From Telmatactis stephensoni (taxonomy: Eukaryota; Cnidaria; Anthozoa; Actiniaria; Isophelliidae), in contig JALIZF010001687.1 of assembly GCA_029948255.1 (NCBI GenBank), positions 1-64,000 of the forward strand: a stretch of 64,000 nucleotides of DNA, read 5' to 3'. This document shows, piece by piece, positions 53,902-64,000 of the stretch (position 1 is the stretch's first letter; the number at the start of each line of letters is the position of its first letter). The position numbers and the translations under genes are program-made. The notes under the pieces were generated by a model. The model did no database searches. It was given only the letters and a program-made list of their open reading frames with translations, and was not told where the DNA came from.

Positions 53902-54095
53902 TCATCAATTTAATAAAATGCACTTTCACGCTGTCTAAATAAAGTTTATCTTTCTATTTTCTTGAGTATTTGATTTCCCTGGTGTATTGTTATTAAGACT
54001 GTTCCAGTTGAGTGATATTGACTAATAGTAACTAAATAATAACTATTAGGTAATAACTAATTAGATTTTATTTCACGGACATATTGTAAGCACTC
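53902..54095 (-). repeat. Right terminal inverted repeat of the Tc1-like element
   Basis: Inverse of 51061-51249. Contains AATAAA words that could serve as polyadenylation signals for the DM gene. Confidence 0.92.
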
Positions 54096-54097
54096 TA

Positions 54098-54772
54098 TTG
54101 TTTTAATTTAAAACATTCATTTCAACTTCATTTAATGGTTTTTAGAATTCATCTGAGTCAGACTTTGGAGATCTGAAAAAATTCTGAAAAATTTGTTACA
54201 TTTTAGTTCAATAAATGAACAAAAAAGTTGGATACTAATTAGGTGTTTCCCATTGTTTTGGGAACTTGTGTTTCTGTTGCTAGCCATTGTGTTTATTACA
54301 AACAATCAAAATGTCACAATTGCACTGCATGAAATAGTCTTGTATTATCAAAAAGTTTTTCAAATGCTCTATTTGAGGAATGAAAGCCACAAATACATGT
54401 GATTATGCTTTTTAAGGGAAATAATTAAAAACCCTCAAGTTACATAATTTGTAAATTTGCAGTCTACAAGTTAAAAATTGTGTTTTTACTGGCATCCAGC
54501 TAGACCAACACAAAATGCTTACTACATTATTGATATTATTGTCGAAACATTGGATATAGAAATGGCTGCATATTTTTGTTACAGCCTGACATAGTTTCAT
54601 ATGCATTTCTGAATCAATTTACCAGGCTTTAAACTGTTATATTTTTATTGAGGATTTTAGTTTATTTGTTTTAGATTACTGAAATTCTGTTCGTTGACAA
54701 TAAAGTTGTGTTTCCAGCAGCTGTTCACTGTGCAATGGATGTGATTTATACCATCTAACACAACAGTTGTTA
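54098..54772. other. Non-coding flank
   Basis: A+T-rich; no supported gene. Confidence 0.4.
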
Positions 54773-55266
54773 CCCTGTGAGCAGGGTCTCCCTTTACCTT
54801 CTCCACAGACAAAAGAAGGAAAGGATCGAGACTCTGAAGAAGTCGTGTATTAATAATTTATTTGAGCATGTGCTGACTGCTGCAAAGAAACTGTCTTGCT
54901 CCCAAGCTTCTGATTTCACTAATGGTTTCTGGTACAACAAAATATGCTTTGACCCATGACCTCAAGCTCATTCAATAGCTTTCTATATCTTCGCTCAGGT
55001 GTTGGTTAAACTGTGTGTTTTTCCAATAAAAACACTATAGCTCTTTGAAAACTGTGCCCCGACGACTCTTTCACCATTATGCTTTCTGCCATTGTTACTG
55101 CACAATGCCATCTGAATTTTGGTAACAAACTGGAAATATTATTATCATCTAATTATCCAGAATCTTTGATAGGGGCAAAGCAAAGAAAATACATGACTTC
55201 TGCAAAGTCTCCCTCCCTTCCTTCTTTTGTCCATGGAGAAGGTAAAGGGAGACTCTGCTTGTAGGG
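54773..55266. mobile_element. Harbinger-like MITE, TTA target duplication
   Basis: CCCTGTGAGCAGGGTCTCCC and, inverted at the right, GGGAGACTCTGCTTGTAGGG; about 80 bp arms include TTTACCTTCTCCA and CTTCTTTTGTC words. TTA flanks both sides (54770-54772 and 55267-55269). A 3 bp TWA duplication fits PIF/Harbinger. Confidence 0.7.
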
Positions 55267-55269
55267 TTA

Positions 55270-56640
55270 ACAGTTGTCAGCACCATACCCTGATAACTTA
55301 CAACCCTATATATTTAGAAATCATGACTACTAAGGAATTTAATACTAATTTTGTAAGACTAATGTCTATTAGAGTTGTAAATACCAGCAATGCAATTCTG
55401 TCTCAAGTACATTATTTGGAGGCCACATCAATTTGGGCAGTTACGACTTAGAAATGTACATTTGCACAATGGAATAAATAAATGATTGTAACATAAAAAA
55501 TCGAAATTAATTGAATAATTAATTATAAGAAAAAAATCCTAGTAGTTGTTCAAGCAAAAACAAAAAACAAAAACCAGCTTTTTTACCAAGTTACAACAAA
55601 CTGGAAAAGTACATAATATAAAATTGCATTTTACTTTATTTTCCTATTTTACATGTAACATGACCTCACAATCACAATCTAAAGGCCATTAACTAAGGTA
55701 ATTCTATAGTTTTGCAGTGTAAAAACTTACTGTGCATAACATTGAAAAAATATTCCACTTAAATAAGGTAAACATTAGTTTACAGAACTTTTCCATTGTA
55801 AACACGTTCTAACAGTCGCTATATTAATTACTTGCCCTAGCCCACTCGGCCACCAATGCATTTACGCTCAGATTAACTCTTTTAAAAGACAATAGCGCAA
55901 AAACGAATACAGGCACTCTGTTTTTTTATTTCTTCAAATCAACGGAAATAAGGTTTTCTAACATATATGTAATTACTGTCAAGATTCCATGTCCAGATTT
56001 TTAGATATTTTCCAAAACGCATCGTTGAAAGCCGTTTCACGCTGCTACAAGGGTACATACTATCATCCAATTTTACCTTCTTTCGCTTAACAATTGCATT
56101 TTCATATCAATTCATCGCATCATCTTGCTAGCTTGTTATCCAAAGAGTGAAAAAGAGTTCACTTTAGAGGGCTAGCAGTTAATACTCAGATTCAAGAAGT
56201 GAATTTTGTTTGCCGCGATTTCGATTTTAGACTGTTTAGCCCTCAAGACACAAAACATGGTGTATAAAATTATCCAGCGCAAAAACCAATACGATGACCC
56301 CCATTTTTTAACTCATTTTGTTGATAAACAACTCAAAAATTACTACTGTGTGAAGTTTCATGAAAATTCCATGTTCACGGATTAGTCAAGAACTGTGTGT
56401 GATTACATTATATCCATATGGTATCATTGAATCTTACCCACACTCTGATTGGTTGATACATTTCAATAAATATTGCTCAAAACAAATAGATTACATTTTC
56501 ATATCCTCAAATATTGCATAAAATAATAACATAAAAATATCATGAAGAAAAAAGTTCACTAAGCAGCAAGGTCATTCATTATTCAGTTGTTGTTCTCATC
56601 AACTTAGACATCCTCTATGCATTTATTAAAATGGAAAATA
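55270..56640. other. Intergenic stretch upstream of the proline-rich gene
   Basis: No supported gene or structured repeat. Upstream exons of the 56694 gene may lie here but could not be fixed. Confidence 0.35.
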
Positions 56641-56693
56641 TTTGTTAAATGGACTTTTTATTAATTGAGTTCCTTTTGCTGTTGTTTTCACAG

Positions 56694-58011
56694 GACAAAG
56701 AACTTCTTCAGTGCCTTGACTTGTTGTCAAGCATTGATATTGAGGGTTCTGAAGGTGTTGGTACAAATGCACAGAAAATTGTTAATAAGGCTGAGAAACT
56801 AAAAGAAGAACTGCATCAGACACCCTTTGGAACTGTACAGAATGCTCCAGTTGCTTCATCTAGTACTGGACATGCAGAAATAGTTCAAGCTCTGGAGAGT
56901 ATTAATCACCGCTTGGAGGCATTCCAAGCTCAACCAAGTAGTCTTCCTGCAAACATAAGTGTTGGCTCAGCCTTAAATGCAGCAAGACAAGTGGCATACT
57001 GGTCCTCTGTTTTTGTGTCCATGTGCCAACCCATCTGCCCAAGACCAATCATCATCCACCATTCCATCACTGCCACCCACCATTCCCTCTCAGCCATCTG
57101 TCATTCCATCACTGCCACCCACCATTCCCTCTCAGCCATCTGTCATTCCATCACAGCCACCCACCATTCCCTCTCAGCCATCTGCCATTTCATCACAGCC
57201 ACCCACCATTCCCTCTCAGCCATCTGCCATTTCATCACAGCCACCCACCATTCCCTCTCAGCCATCTGCCATTCCATCACAGCCATCTGTCATTTCATCA
57301 CAGCCAACCTCCACTCCATCAGAGCCACCCACCATTCCATCACAGCCACCCACCATTTCCTCTCAGCCATCTGTCATTCCATCACAGCCACTCGCCATTC
57401 CATCACAGCCACCCACCATTCCCTCTCAGCCATCTGTCATTCCATCACAGCCACCCACTATTCCCTCTCAGCCATCTGTCGTTCCATCACAGCCATCCAG
57501 TATACAGTTTCAAGCATTTGCTAATCAGTCATCTTCCATACAACCACAAGTATTCACCATCCAACCACAATCATTCACTATTCAACCATCATCCATTCAA
57601 AGACAACAACTGTCAACTATTCAAAGCCAACCACCATCCTCCGTGCAGCCTTCCAACCAAGTTCACTCAACTGATACTTTGGCAATCTTTCGAAAGTATG
57701 GATCCGATTGTCAAACGTGTACAGACTGGTTGGAGTCTTTAGCGATACCCAGAAAGGTGGGCAGCCTTGAAGAGGTCAAGTCCATTTGGGAGAATGGATA
57801 CAGAGACTGCCCTCCACTTAAGGAATGGACCTCCGAGATGAGAAATTTTAAATCGTCCAAGGGACGGCATGTATCAATATACAGCCAAAGAAAGTTCATA
57901 TATAAATTGTTCAGCGATCACAATTTCATCCAGGCCAGTATTACTGAGAAATACAGAGAATGCAAGCCGGGGAAACTTTACAAAATTTTGAATTCCAAGC
58001 AAAAGTGTTAG
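56694..58011 (+). CDS. Protein with Pro/Ser/Gln repeat and GCR1_C-like C-terminus (partial 5')
   Basis: An acceptor (TTTTCACAG) precedes DKELLQCLDLLSSIDIEG and a helical region (KIVNKAEKLKEELHQ; IVQALESINHRLEAFQ). The frame that encodes this differs from the frame of the 3' part, so a shift or small intron must lie between about 56985 and 57500. The 3' frame reads 14-residue PPTIPSQPSVIPSQ repeats, then TLAIFRKYGSDC, SLEEVKSIWENGYRDCPPLK, a basic loop and YSQRKFIYKLF, ending KILNSKQKC at 58009. That last region resembles a GCR1_C (Myb-like) DNA-binding domain as found in some tyrosine-recombinase and other repeat proteins; this is inference. An AATAAA at 58060 is a plausible polyadenylation signal. 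Upstream exons not identified. Confidence 0.55.
57050..57500 (+). repeat. 42 bp coding minisatellite, about ten units
   Basis: Units alternate ACCATTCCCTCTCAGCCATC and TCATTCCATCACAGCCA words. The period is a multiple of three, so all forward frames keep the same repeat: PPTIPSQPS in one, ATHHSLSAICHS in another, HPPFPLSHLPFHHS in the third. Confidence 0.85.
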
Positions 58012-58536
58012 TCAAAATAGTATTTTGAAATGTAATTGGCTGTTTTGTAATGTACCACAATAAAGAATTTATTTTTATGTCATGCTTTTGTGTGTTTACC
58101 CATATCGAAACAAAGGGTCTTTAAAATCTAATTGGCTGATTGGTTGATTATAGTGTGACAGTGATAAGACAGACAGCTATGTTATGCCATGCCCCTTTTG
58201 ATGAGCTTTATAATGAAACCCCATTTCATGACAATGACATTTAAAGGCTTTTTTTTTCAAAAACAAGCGATAAATTTGGTGTACTGTGTTGAGATTGCTT
58301 TGAAGAATTGCGCTGAAGGACATGCATATATAAAAGGACATTGCTTTTAAGTGAGAATGTGAAGCAGTGTTGCGCTGTTTGCCCTGACCTCTACAGTGCT
58401 GAACCTGCGTTTTCCCAACCCAGAACTGTATTCGCAATGATACAAACCCTTTTTCCATAATTCAATTAGTGCAGGAGCAGGATCGGATGAAATTCGATAT
58501 AAAATTCATAATGCCGGTCATGACAAAATTATGTAA

Positions 58537-58740
58537 ACGGAGGAATACGCTATATAAACGTCCACAACAAGGGCTATTCTACACTGACGTTCTACAAACC
58601 ACAGTTCGCGATATCGCAAAATGTGGACTCCACAGCAAGGGCTATACACCATGCTCTACAAACCACAGTTCGCGATATCGCAAAATGTGGACTTCACAGC
58701 AAGGGTTATACACCATGCTCTACAAACCACAGTTCGCGGT
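58537..58740. repeat. 64 bp tandem repeat with internal hairpin
   Basis: Units with ACAGTTCGCG at 58601, 58665 and 58729 have a 64 bp period. CCACAGTTCGCGATATCGCA then AAATGTGG is nearly self-complementary. Confidence 0.8.
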
Positions 58741-58744
58741 CTAA

Positions 58745-59755
58745 TGCAGTTCCCCCTATATATAAGATGACGGGAAATTTTGAAAATGACCCCTAAAAGG
58801 TACCAATTCAAAAACAAAAAATAAAAGTAATGAAACACTTTGTTTTCGATGTGCTTTGAAGATTCAATTCAGATCATCGAAATCATCCCTTTCATACTTA
58901 TTTTAGGTAGTATTTACCCCAACGGGCGCAGTTCGCGATAATGTAAAAAGCAAACTTGATATCAACATCAAAGATTAATTAGGTGTCTCTCATCTGTAAA
59001 ATTGTGGTCCCATTTAGGAAAACCATGTAATTACCATTTACCTGTGACGTGAGGCTACCGATACATGACGATAGAAACTCTAAAATCGAGATAGATAGAC
59101 GGTTATCGAGAAAACAATTGCAGCTGAACTTTAAGTTACGAGATAAATAAAAGCTAATGTAAAAGTATATACTGACAACTGTACTGAACTACAAAACTGT
59201 TCTGAGTGCTAATCACTGGCTTAAACCTAAAAAATATATATCAAATACTAGTTCAATCTGTAAAACACCTCTTGGCATTATAAATATTAAATCTTTTTTC
59301 GAATTAGGAGGAATAGTCCTCATTTTTCTCACATAACTGCACTGATAAGGCAGGTCTGGAACAGTTTGTATTTTACATCTCTAATAATCTCGTCAAACAG
59401 CTTAAATGTTGATAACCTTGAAGGGTTTCCTTGTTGGCTGCGTCCATGCAGCGCTTAGAGTTAATGTTCATCAGTTAATCGGGATGTCTGCCTTAATGGT
59501 CCCAGTTTGGTAAATTGCCGTCTAGTCATTTGCATGTATCAAAAATGAGTGATTTTTGCAGATTGTGGCCCTAGCCTTAACATACTTGAGGGGAGTGCGT
59601 AAAAGTATTTAGTTGAGAACTATCAGTCGAGACAACGATTTAGTTATATAGTATAAACCAATAATTTGCAGCCTCTGTCCCAACTGAAATAACATATCGA
59701 AGTCATTCTTTCTTCCTTTCTTTTTCTTTTTTGACTAAATCATGTGGACTAACCT
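58745..59755. other. Non-coding stretch between the two tandem arrays
   Basis: Contains a single GCAGTTCGCGATAATG word at 58928, a diverged trace of the array motif. No gene. Confidence 0.4.
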
Positions 59756-59757
59756 AG

Positions 59758-59975
59758 CCATTCGCGACAACGCAAACTGTGGATTAAAGGCGAACTATAT
59801 GGTTTGTGACCACAGTTCACGACAACGCAAACTGTGGATTAAAGACGAACTAGGGTTTGTGATCACAGTTCGCGACAACACAAACTGTGGATTAAAGACG
59901 AACTAGGGTTTGTGACCACAGTTCGCGACAACGCAAACTGTGGATTAAAGACGAACTAGGGTTTGTGACCACAGC
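59758..59975. repeat. 53 bp tandem repeat with the same hairpin core
   Basis: Units at 59761, 59816, 59869 and 59922 read TTCGCGACAACGCAAACTGT, then GGATTAAAGACGAACTAGGG. CACAGTTCGCG pairs with CGCAAACTGTG. Confidence 0.85.
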
Positions 59976-60494
59976 TGCGGAAGTAGAATCTAACTCAGTG
60001 CAACTGTTATGCTGATCCAGGAAAATGTTGCAGGGATGTTGCACTGTTTGCCCTGTCCTCTACAGTGCATGCTTCCCATTCTCACTTATAAGTAATGCCC
60101 TTTTATTTAAGCACGTGTGCTTGAGCGCAATTCTCCAAAGCAATATAATCACAACGAAGCACACCAATATTATCGCCTTTTATTTTTGATAAAAACTCAA
60201 AATAACTGCATGTATACGCGTCATTGATATGATGTATGGGGTACTGATCATTACGTACCTAATTGAGAACGATTCCAAAAATATGGAGACATAGTGAACT
60301 ATAACAATCAATCTACTGTATTTAAACTCGCTGCAACAGGCGCAACTGTCTGATTTCACCAATCAGAAATGGTCCTCTAAGCTACGAGGCTTGAGGCCTC
60401 TCGCTATAACCTTTTGTGAAATAGGTGTATCAGACGATTAGCGTATTACAGCTGTAATAACTTGATATGAGTTTGACGAGGCAAAACTACTCAA

Positions 60495-60704
60495 GGCCAG
60501 TTTACATGATACAATTTTTGCTTCCAACTTGTCGCATGCAACAACCCTACAACTTTGCTTACAACTGTTGCGTGCAACAAGAAACAAAAGATTTTAGGAT
60601 TATAAAACATGTTTTAAAACCTTTAGTTACAACAGTTGTAAGCAAGTTGTAGGGTTGTTGTATGTGACAAGTTGTAAGCAAAAATTGTATCGTGTAAATT
60701 GGCC
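60495..60704. mobile_element. Palindromic MITE with TTACAACTTG arms
   Basis: GGCCAGTTTACATGATACAA then TTTTTGCTT at the left is mirrored at 60660-60704 (AAGCAAAAATTGTAT...AAATTGGCC). Inner words CAACAACCCTACAACTT and TTACAACTGTTG are also mirrored. No clear target duplication. Confidence 0.7.
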
Positions 60705-60772
60705 CTTGTATGTAATATATTACCAGTTGGCTAGTGTCATTTGCGAGCAGTCAATTCTAAATCATCTTAGTC

Positions 60773-61519
60773 TTATCTTTTCCGCAATTTTTTTTTCATG
60801 GGTAGTTCACTATCTGCTTGGTGTTGGACTGATTCTCCTTCTTCTTGGGTGGTAGGCATTGTTGATTCGGCGCATGGACTGCTTGAAGAAGTCGATTGTA
60901 GCGATAAGTCGCATATGGCTCGTGCCGTACTTAGTTCCTCTGGAACTTCAAGTGACAATTCCTCCATGCAATTTCGACATGGGCAACAGCATTTGTGACA
61001 GAGTGGAAGATTGGTCGACCACGGCAAAGTAGCTGGCTCAGTGACAAACTGTTGAATTTTTTTCTGGCTTTTAAAGTTCTTCCTTCTCCACTGGTCCTGA
61101 CACCATGCCGTTAGTTCATCTGTTGCATCTTCGTGGAGTTTCCACTGGCCAGTTGCATCTCGCACGTGTTGGTCCTCCATCTTGTCTTGAAGGTGCGAAA
61201 ATGCTGGCATCTCCAGCAATTTGCACATGAATTAAGCCACAATTTTTTGCATCTTCCATGTAAACGTCGGCTGTTTTTTTGTACTTATGTAGCCTGACAT
61301 TATTATGAATTGCCACACGGCAATATCGTATAAAGGCCGTAAAAAAGCAAGCGGATTCAACGAAGGCATCTTGAACATGTGTTCAAATATGTTGTCAAAA
61401 CAACATGTCACAACAGACGCCGGCTCAGTTTTCCGCGGCCAATTGGCTTTCAACTTGGAAACCAGGCCTCTTTTCTTCATGGGTGCTTGTTTGGTCTTTT
61501 GGCTGTCTTTTGGTTGCAT
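60773..61519 (-). CDS. Unrecognised gene, minus strand, one in-frame stop
   Basis: A minus-strand frame opens at 61519 (MQPKDSQKTKQAPMKKRGLV...) and is open for 95 codons to TAA at 61234-61232. It then continues in the same frame from 61228 to 60773 (151 codons: MCKLLEMPAFSHLQDKMEDQ..., a Cys-rich CHKCCCPCRNC, an acidic/Ser-rich tail ending KKKLRKR). It may be one gene with a nonsense mutation or two exons. No domain recognised beyond the Cys cluster. It lies head-to-head with the plus-strand gene starting at 61570. Confidence 0.4.
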
Positions 61520-61569
61520 GTGTTGTGCTGAACTGAGCGATTTGTTAACTCTTCAATACTATCGATAGT

Positions 61570-62912
61570 ATGGCATCGAATACAGAGGCTAAAGAAAACG
61601 AAAAAAAATCTAGAAAAGCTTTACCAGAAAGTGTAAGCGGTCTTCTGGAGGTGGCAATCTTCTATTTCGGTTGCCAATCGGGATTACGGAGCTACCACAA
61701 GGTTCGTGGTGACCCTATAATAGGAGTTTTTTTTGGGGGGGGGGGGGGCGATTGCTATTGTGTTCAAGCCCAAAGACTCTAGAACAGTTCGAAAAGAATG
61801 TTTCAGAGACAAGACTGGGCGGCTGGAAGCCCGGGCAGATGCCAACGAAGGAGTTGCGGACGCTAGTATCCTCGCGACTCAAGCACCTGAAATCGTGCGG
61901 TGCTTTCTCGGAGTACTCCTGTCCCTCTGTACCGGTCCAGCTTATACACAAAGAGCATGAATTAGATGAAGATGACCGACTGCTCACACAGTTAACCCCG
62001 AAATGTTGGCGCTGCGGAAACCTTTGCGACTTTTGCAAAGAGAAGCCCGAGATGTTTCCAAAGTTTGGAAATTTCCGCATCGAGTAAGTATATTAAACTT
62101 AGGGAACGTTCATAATTTATGGGTTGTGGAGGCTTTGGGATTTCCAATTCTTGGGGGTGTTTACATGGCCCTAAGATCATCCTAGCACTAGAATCATCTT
62201 AGCAGGCAAACCATCCTACCTGCTATACATTTACTGTATTCTGTTTACATTACAATGGAAATTTGTGTCTTCACCTCAGGTACTAGAATCATCCTACTAA
62301 CTAGAATGCAGGTAGAATGATTCGCCTGCTGGGATGAACAAGTGAACAAGTGTGATATTTTTTACTTTGTCTAAAAAGTAATGAACTTGACAAATAATGT
62401 TGTTGTTGTTGTTGGGTTTTTTTTTTTTTTTTTGGCTAATCCATAATCATTTTGAAGTCAAAGGTATGGGAAAGGGTATGGAGTTTTGGGTTTAAAAATT
62501 TTGCTTAACTTCATTGATATATCAAAATAGTGAGGGTTTGAAGCCTGGTTTTCACTACGACGCAAGCACAAGTGCAAGCATAAGTTCTTTTCTTAAAATC
62601 AGGAATTAAAACAAATGGAAATGCATAAAATGGTATTTCTTGGGTAGTGGTTTAAATAAAACATTATTGAAGAATTCTTGCTTCAACCTGTAACTAATAG
62701 GAATGTCTGTTTTTAGTACTACAACACCTTTCTTGGAAGTCCTTGACCACATTCTTGATGAAGAAGGGGTATCAGAGGATGAATTGGAAGCAAATAACCA
62801 AACTGATGATGATGATGATGAAGATACACAGTTCAATTATGATGACTTTATTGGAAAAAGTTACCAAGAAGAAGATGATGATGATGGTGAATTTTTAATA
62901 AATAAGGATTAA
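61570..62912 (+). CDS. Unrecognised acidic gene with zinc-ribbon-like motif, plus strand
   Basis: Starts MASNTEAKENEKKSRKALPE at 61570 and is open to a T/G homopolymer at 61730-61748, where the frame appears shifted. A frame from about 61752 to 62083 reads PKTLEQFEKNVSETRLGG, LTQLTPKCWRCGNLCDFCKE and stops the exon at a good donor (ATCGA|gtaagt), phase 2. An acceptor (CTGTTTTTAG) opens the last exon at 62717. It joins in phase 2 and reads TTTPFLEVLDHILDEEGVSE, a run of five Asp, and a stop at 62910-62912. The CxxCxxCxxC motif suggests zinc binding. The poly-G shift could be an assembly error. Family not recognised. Confidence 0.5.
62165..62345. repeat. MITE-like inverted repeat in the last intron
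   Basis: TTAGCAGGCAAACCATCCTA then CCTGC near 62200-62225 is roughly inverted at 62305-62335 (GCAGGTAGAATGATTCGCCTGC). Several TAGAATCATCCTA words occur. Non-coding. Confidence 0.4.
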
Positions 62913-64000
62913 ATTGTCTCTTGATGTCAGAGCAGAATCAGCCCAAACAATGAGCTTTTATCATGTAATTCCAAAAGTCACAGTAGAGAAATTACCATAG
63001 CTGGAAAGAGCATGTCGAAATAAATAAAACTGTGAAGTTTGAATCATTGAAGTAACTTTCAAACCCATGAAGATGTGAATTTACTGAAATTGAAATTTTG
63101 TATGAAAACATTCGCTGGTAAGGAAGAGATGCCTACCAGCAAAGGTTTTCTTACAAATTCACACTTTTCAAAAATTCATATTCTCACAAGTTTTGGATTT
63201 AATTCCTTCAAACTTCACTATCTTGCTAATTTTCACATGCTCTTTCAAGCTATGGTTTTTTCCGTTTTACAAAATAATTTAGAAATACCTGATAAATGCT
63301 CATTGACAATATAATCGTAAAGGAAATATATGTCCCTTTGCGCATAAATATGAAACAATGTGGTTTATTCAAGAAACTCCAAATAGTTCTCAGCACCATC
63401 CAAGCATTTTAAGTTTGTTTGTTTTTTTGGTTTTTGACTCTGTGCTTTCTTTCAATGAAACAGCAGCATTAAAAAAAAAACACTAGAAATGTTTGAATGG
63501 TGCTGAAAACAAAACAGGGGATTCATAGTGGTAATAGCAACGAGTCAGAGGCATTTTGAAGTTTTTCATTTTGCATTTAATTATGTGCAAATTGACATGG
63601 ATTTCATAGATTAGACAATGTTATTTGTTTGGGCTGCCTATGGTCAAAGGAACAAACGCTGTTGCATAGTCTGGTACTGCAAGTGATACACCAAATACAA
63701 ATACCACTATTTTATTTTTCATATCCATATTATTGAAGTCAACATACTGCCCACAGGTTCTCTGGCCATGCAAGCACCTCATTAGCTGAAGTAAAAATTA
63801 CTAACTGAAAAAGAACTTCACACTTTATTAATTTTTGTCATACATATGGTATGCATGTGAAGTGACAGTCAAACTTCTGATAGCATCTACTTGAAATGTG
63901 ATTAGCCAAAGATTGACCTTGATGCTTCTTAGCACAAAGCAAGGCTGCTCTCCCTCCTTTCCTCTACTTGTCGCCAAATATCCTGTGGGTTTCCCTGTAT
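62913..64000. other. Downstream stretch, no supported gene
   Basis: A 79-codon frame at 63075-63314 has no motif. The region is A+T-rich, with no structured repeat recognised. Confidence 0.35.

Larger units (their letters stand above)
51061..54095. mobile_element. Tc1/mariner-type transposon carrying a DM-domain gene
   Basis: The ends GAGTGCTTACAATATGTCC are perfectly inverted and flanked by TA (51059-51060 and 54096-54097). The inverted repeats are about 190 bp each and nearly identical (one small indel near 51213). Within them lie an uninterrupted DD34E transposase on the minus strand (51340-52410) and a two-exon DM-domain gene on the plus strand (52704-53872), transcribed divergently from a 293 bp interval. 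Near-identical ends and open genes suggest a young, possibly active copy. MITEs at 3321-3703 share end and subterminal words. Confidence 0.92.
58293..60144. repeat. Inverted-repeat structure enclosing two palindromic tandem arrays
   Basis: ATTGCTTTGAAGAATTGCGC... at 58293-58365 is inverted at about 60070-60144. The segment GTTGCRCTGTTTGCCCTGWC, next to each arm, is in the same orientation on both sides. Between them lie 64 bp units (58537-58740) and 53 bp units (59758-59975). No coding frame; the outer boundary of any mobile element was not found. Confidence 0.6.

Noticed and set aside
58537..59975. Possible hammerhead or other ribozyme in the palindromic tandem repeats
   Set aside because: The CTGATGA and GAAA core words of a hammerhead are absent. 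The hairpins are simple inverted repeats.
61305..61568. 87-codon plus-strand frame opposite the start of the minus gene
   Set aside because: It overlaps the minus gene's first 95 codons and has no motif; likely a shadow.

Overview
This is an A+T-rich animal (metazoan) sequence. Genes have GT-AG introns, a DM domain (an animal-specific zinc module) is present, and no bacterial operon structure, rRNA or tRNA was seen. The repeat-protein families I recognise (SWIM/MULE-type proteins, transposases with Ulp1 proteases, PIF1-like helicases) are abundant in cnidarian genomes. An anthozoan or other cnidarian is my best guess, as inference only. Most of the window is transposable elements and their decay products; few stretches look like ordinary host genes.

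Layout. 0-5.1 kb: a plus-strand gene made of tiny, phase-symmetric, partly duplicated microexons, with introns full of palindromic MITEs, some nested. 6.6-7.3 kb: two minus-strand exons of a repeat-type protein. 7.3-14.6 kb: a 7.2 kb TTAA-flanked DNA transposon with ~0.8 kb terminal inverted repeats and a multi-exon DDE transposase broken by one frameshift. 14.8-22.1 kb: a higher-order tandem array of five copies of a 1.12 kb inverted-repeat element separated by ~150 bp satellite monomers. 22.4-28.6 kb: a SWIM/MULE-type pseudogene split by a 4.8 kb AAAG-flanked transposon encoding a DDE-like transposase and an Ulp1-type cysteine protease, with several frameshifts. 29.6-36 kb: a series of pseudogenes (repeat-protein fragment, protein kinase, C2H2-like, others). 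38.4-39.7 kb: an internally deleted MULE-like transposase gene. 43.6-45.2 kb: a PIF1-like helicase with in-frame stops. 46.8-47.8 kb: a piggyBac-like non-autonomous element.

51.06-54.10 kb is the most interesting part. It is an apparently intact Tc1/mariner-type element (TA target duplication, ~190 bp near-identical inverted repeats, uninterrupted DD34E transposase). It also carries, divergently transcribed between the same ends, a two-exon gene for a DM-domain (doublesex/mab-3-related) protein with a CUE-like helix motif and a C-terminal cysteine cluster. That suggests a transposon that has captured, or uses, a DMRT-like DNA-binding protein.

56.7-58.0 kb holds a gene with a 42 bp coding minisatellite and a GCR1_C-like C-terminus. 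58.3-60.1 kb holds palindromic tandem repeats inside an inverted repeat. 60.8-62.9 kb holds a divergent pair of unrecognised genes. All family names come from reading motifs by eye; none was checked against a database.
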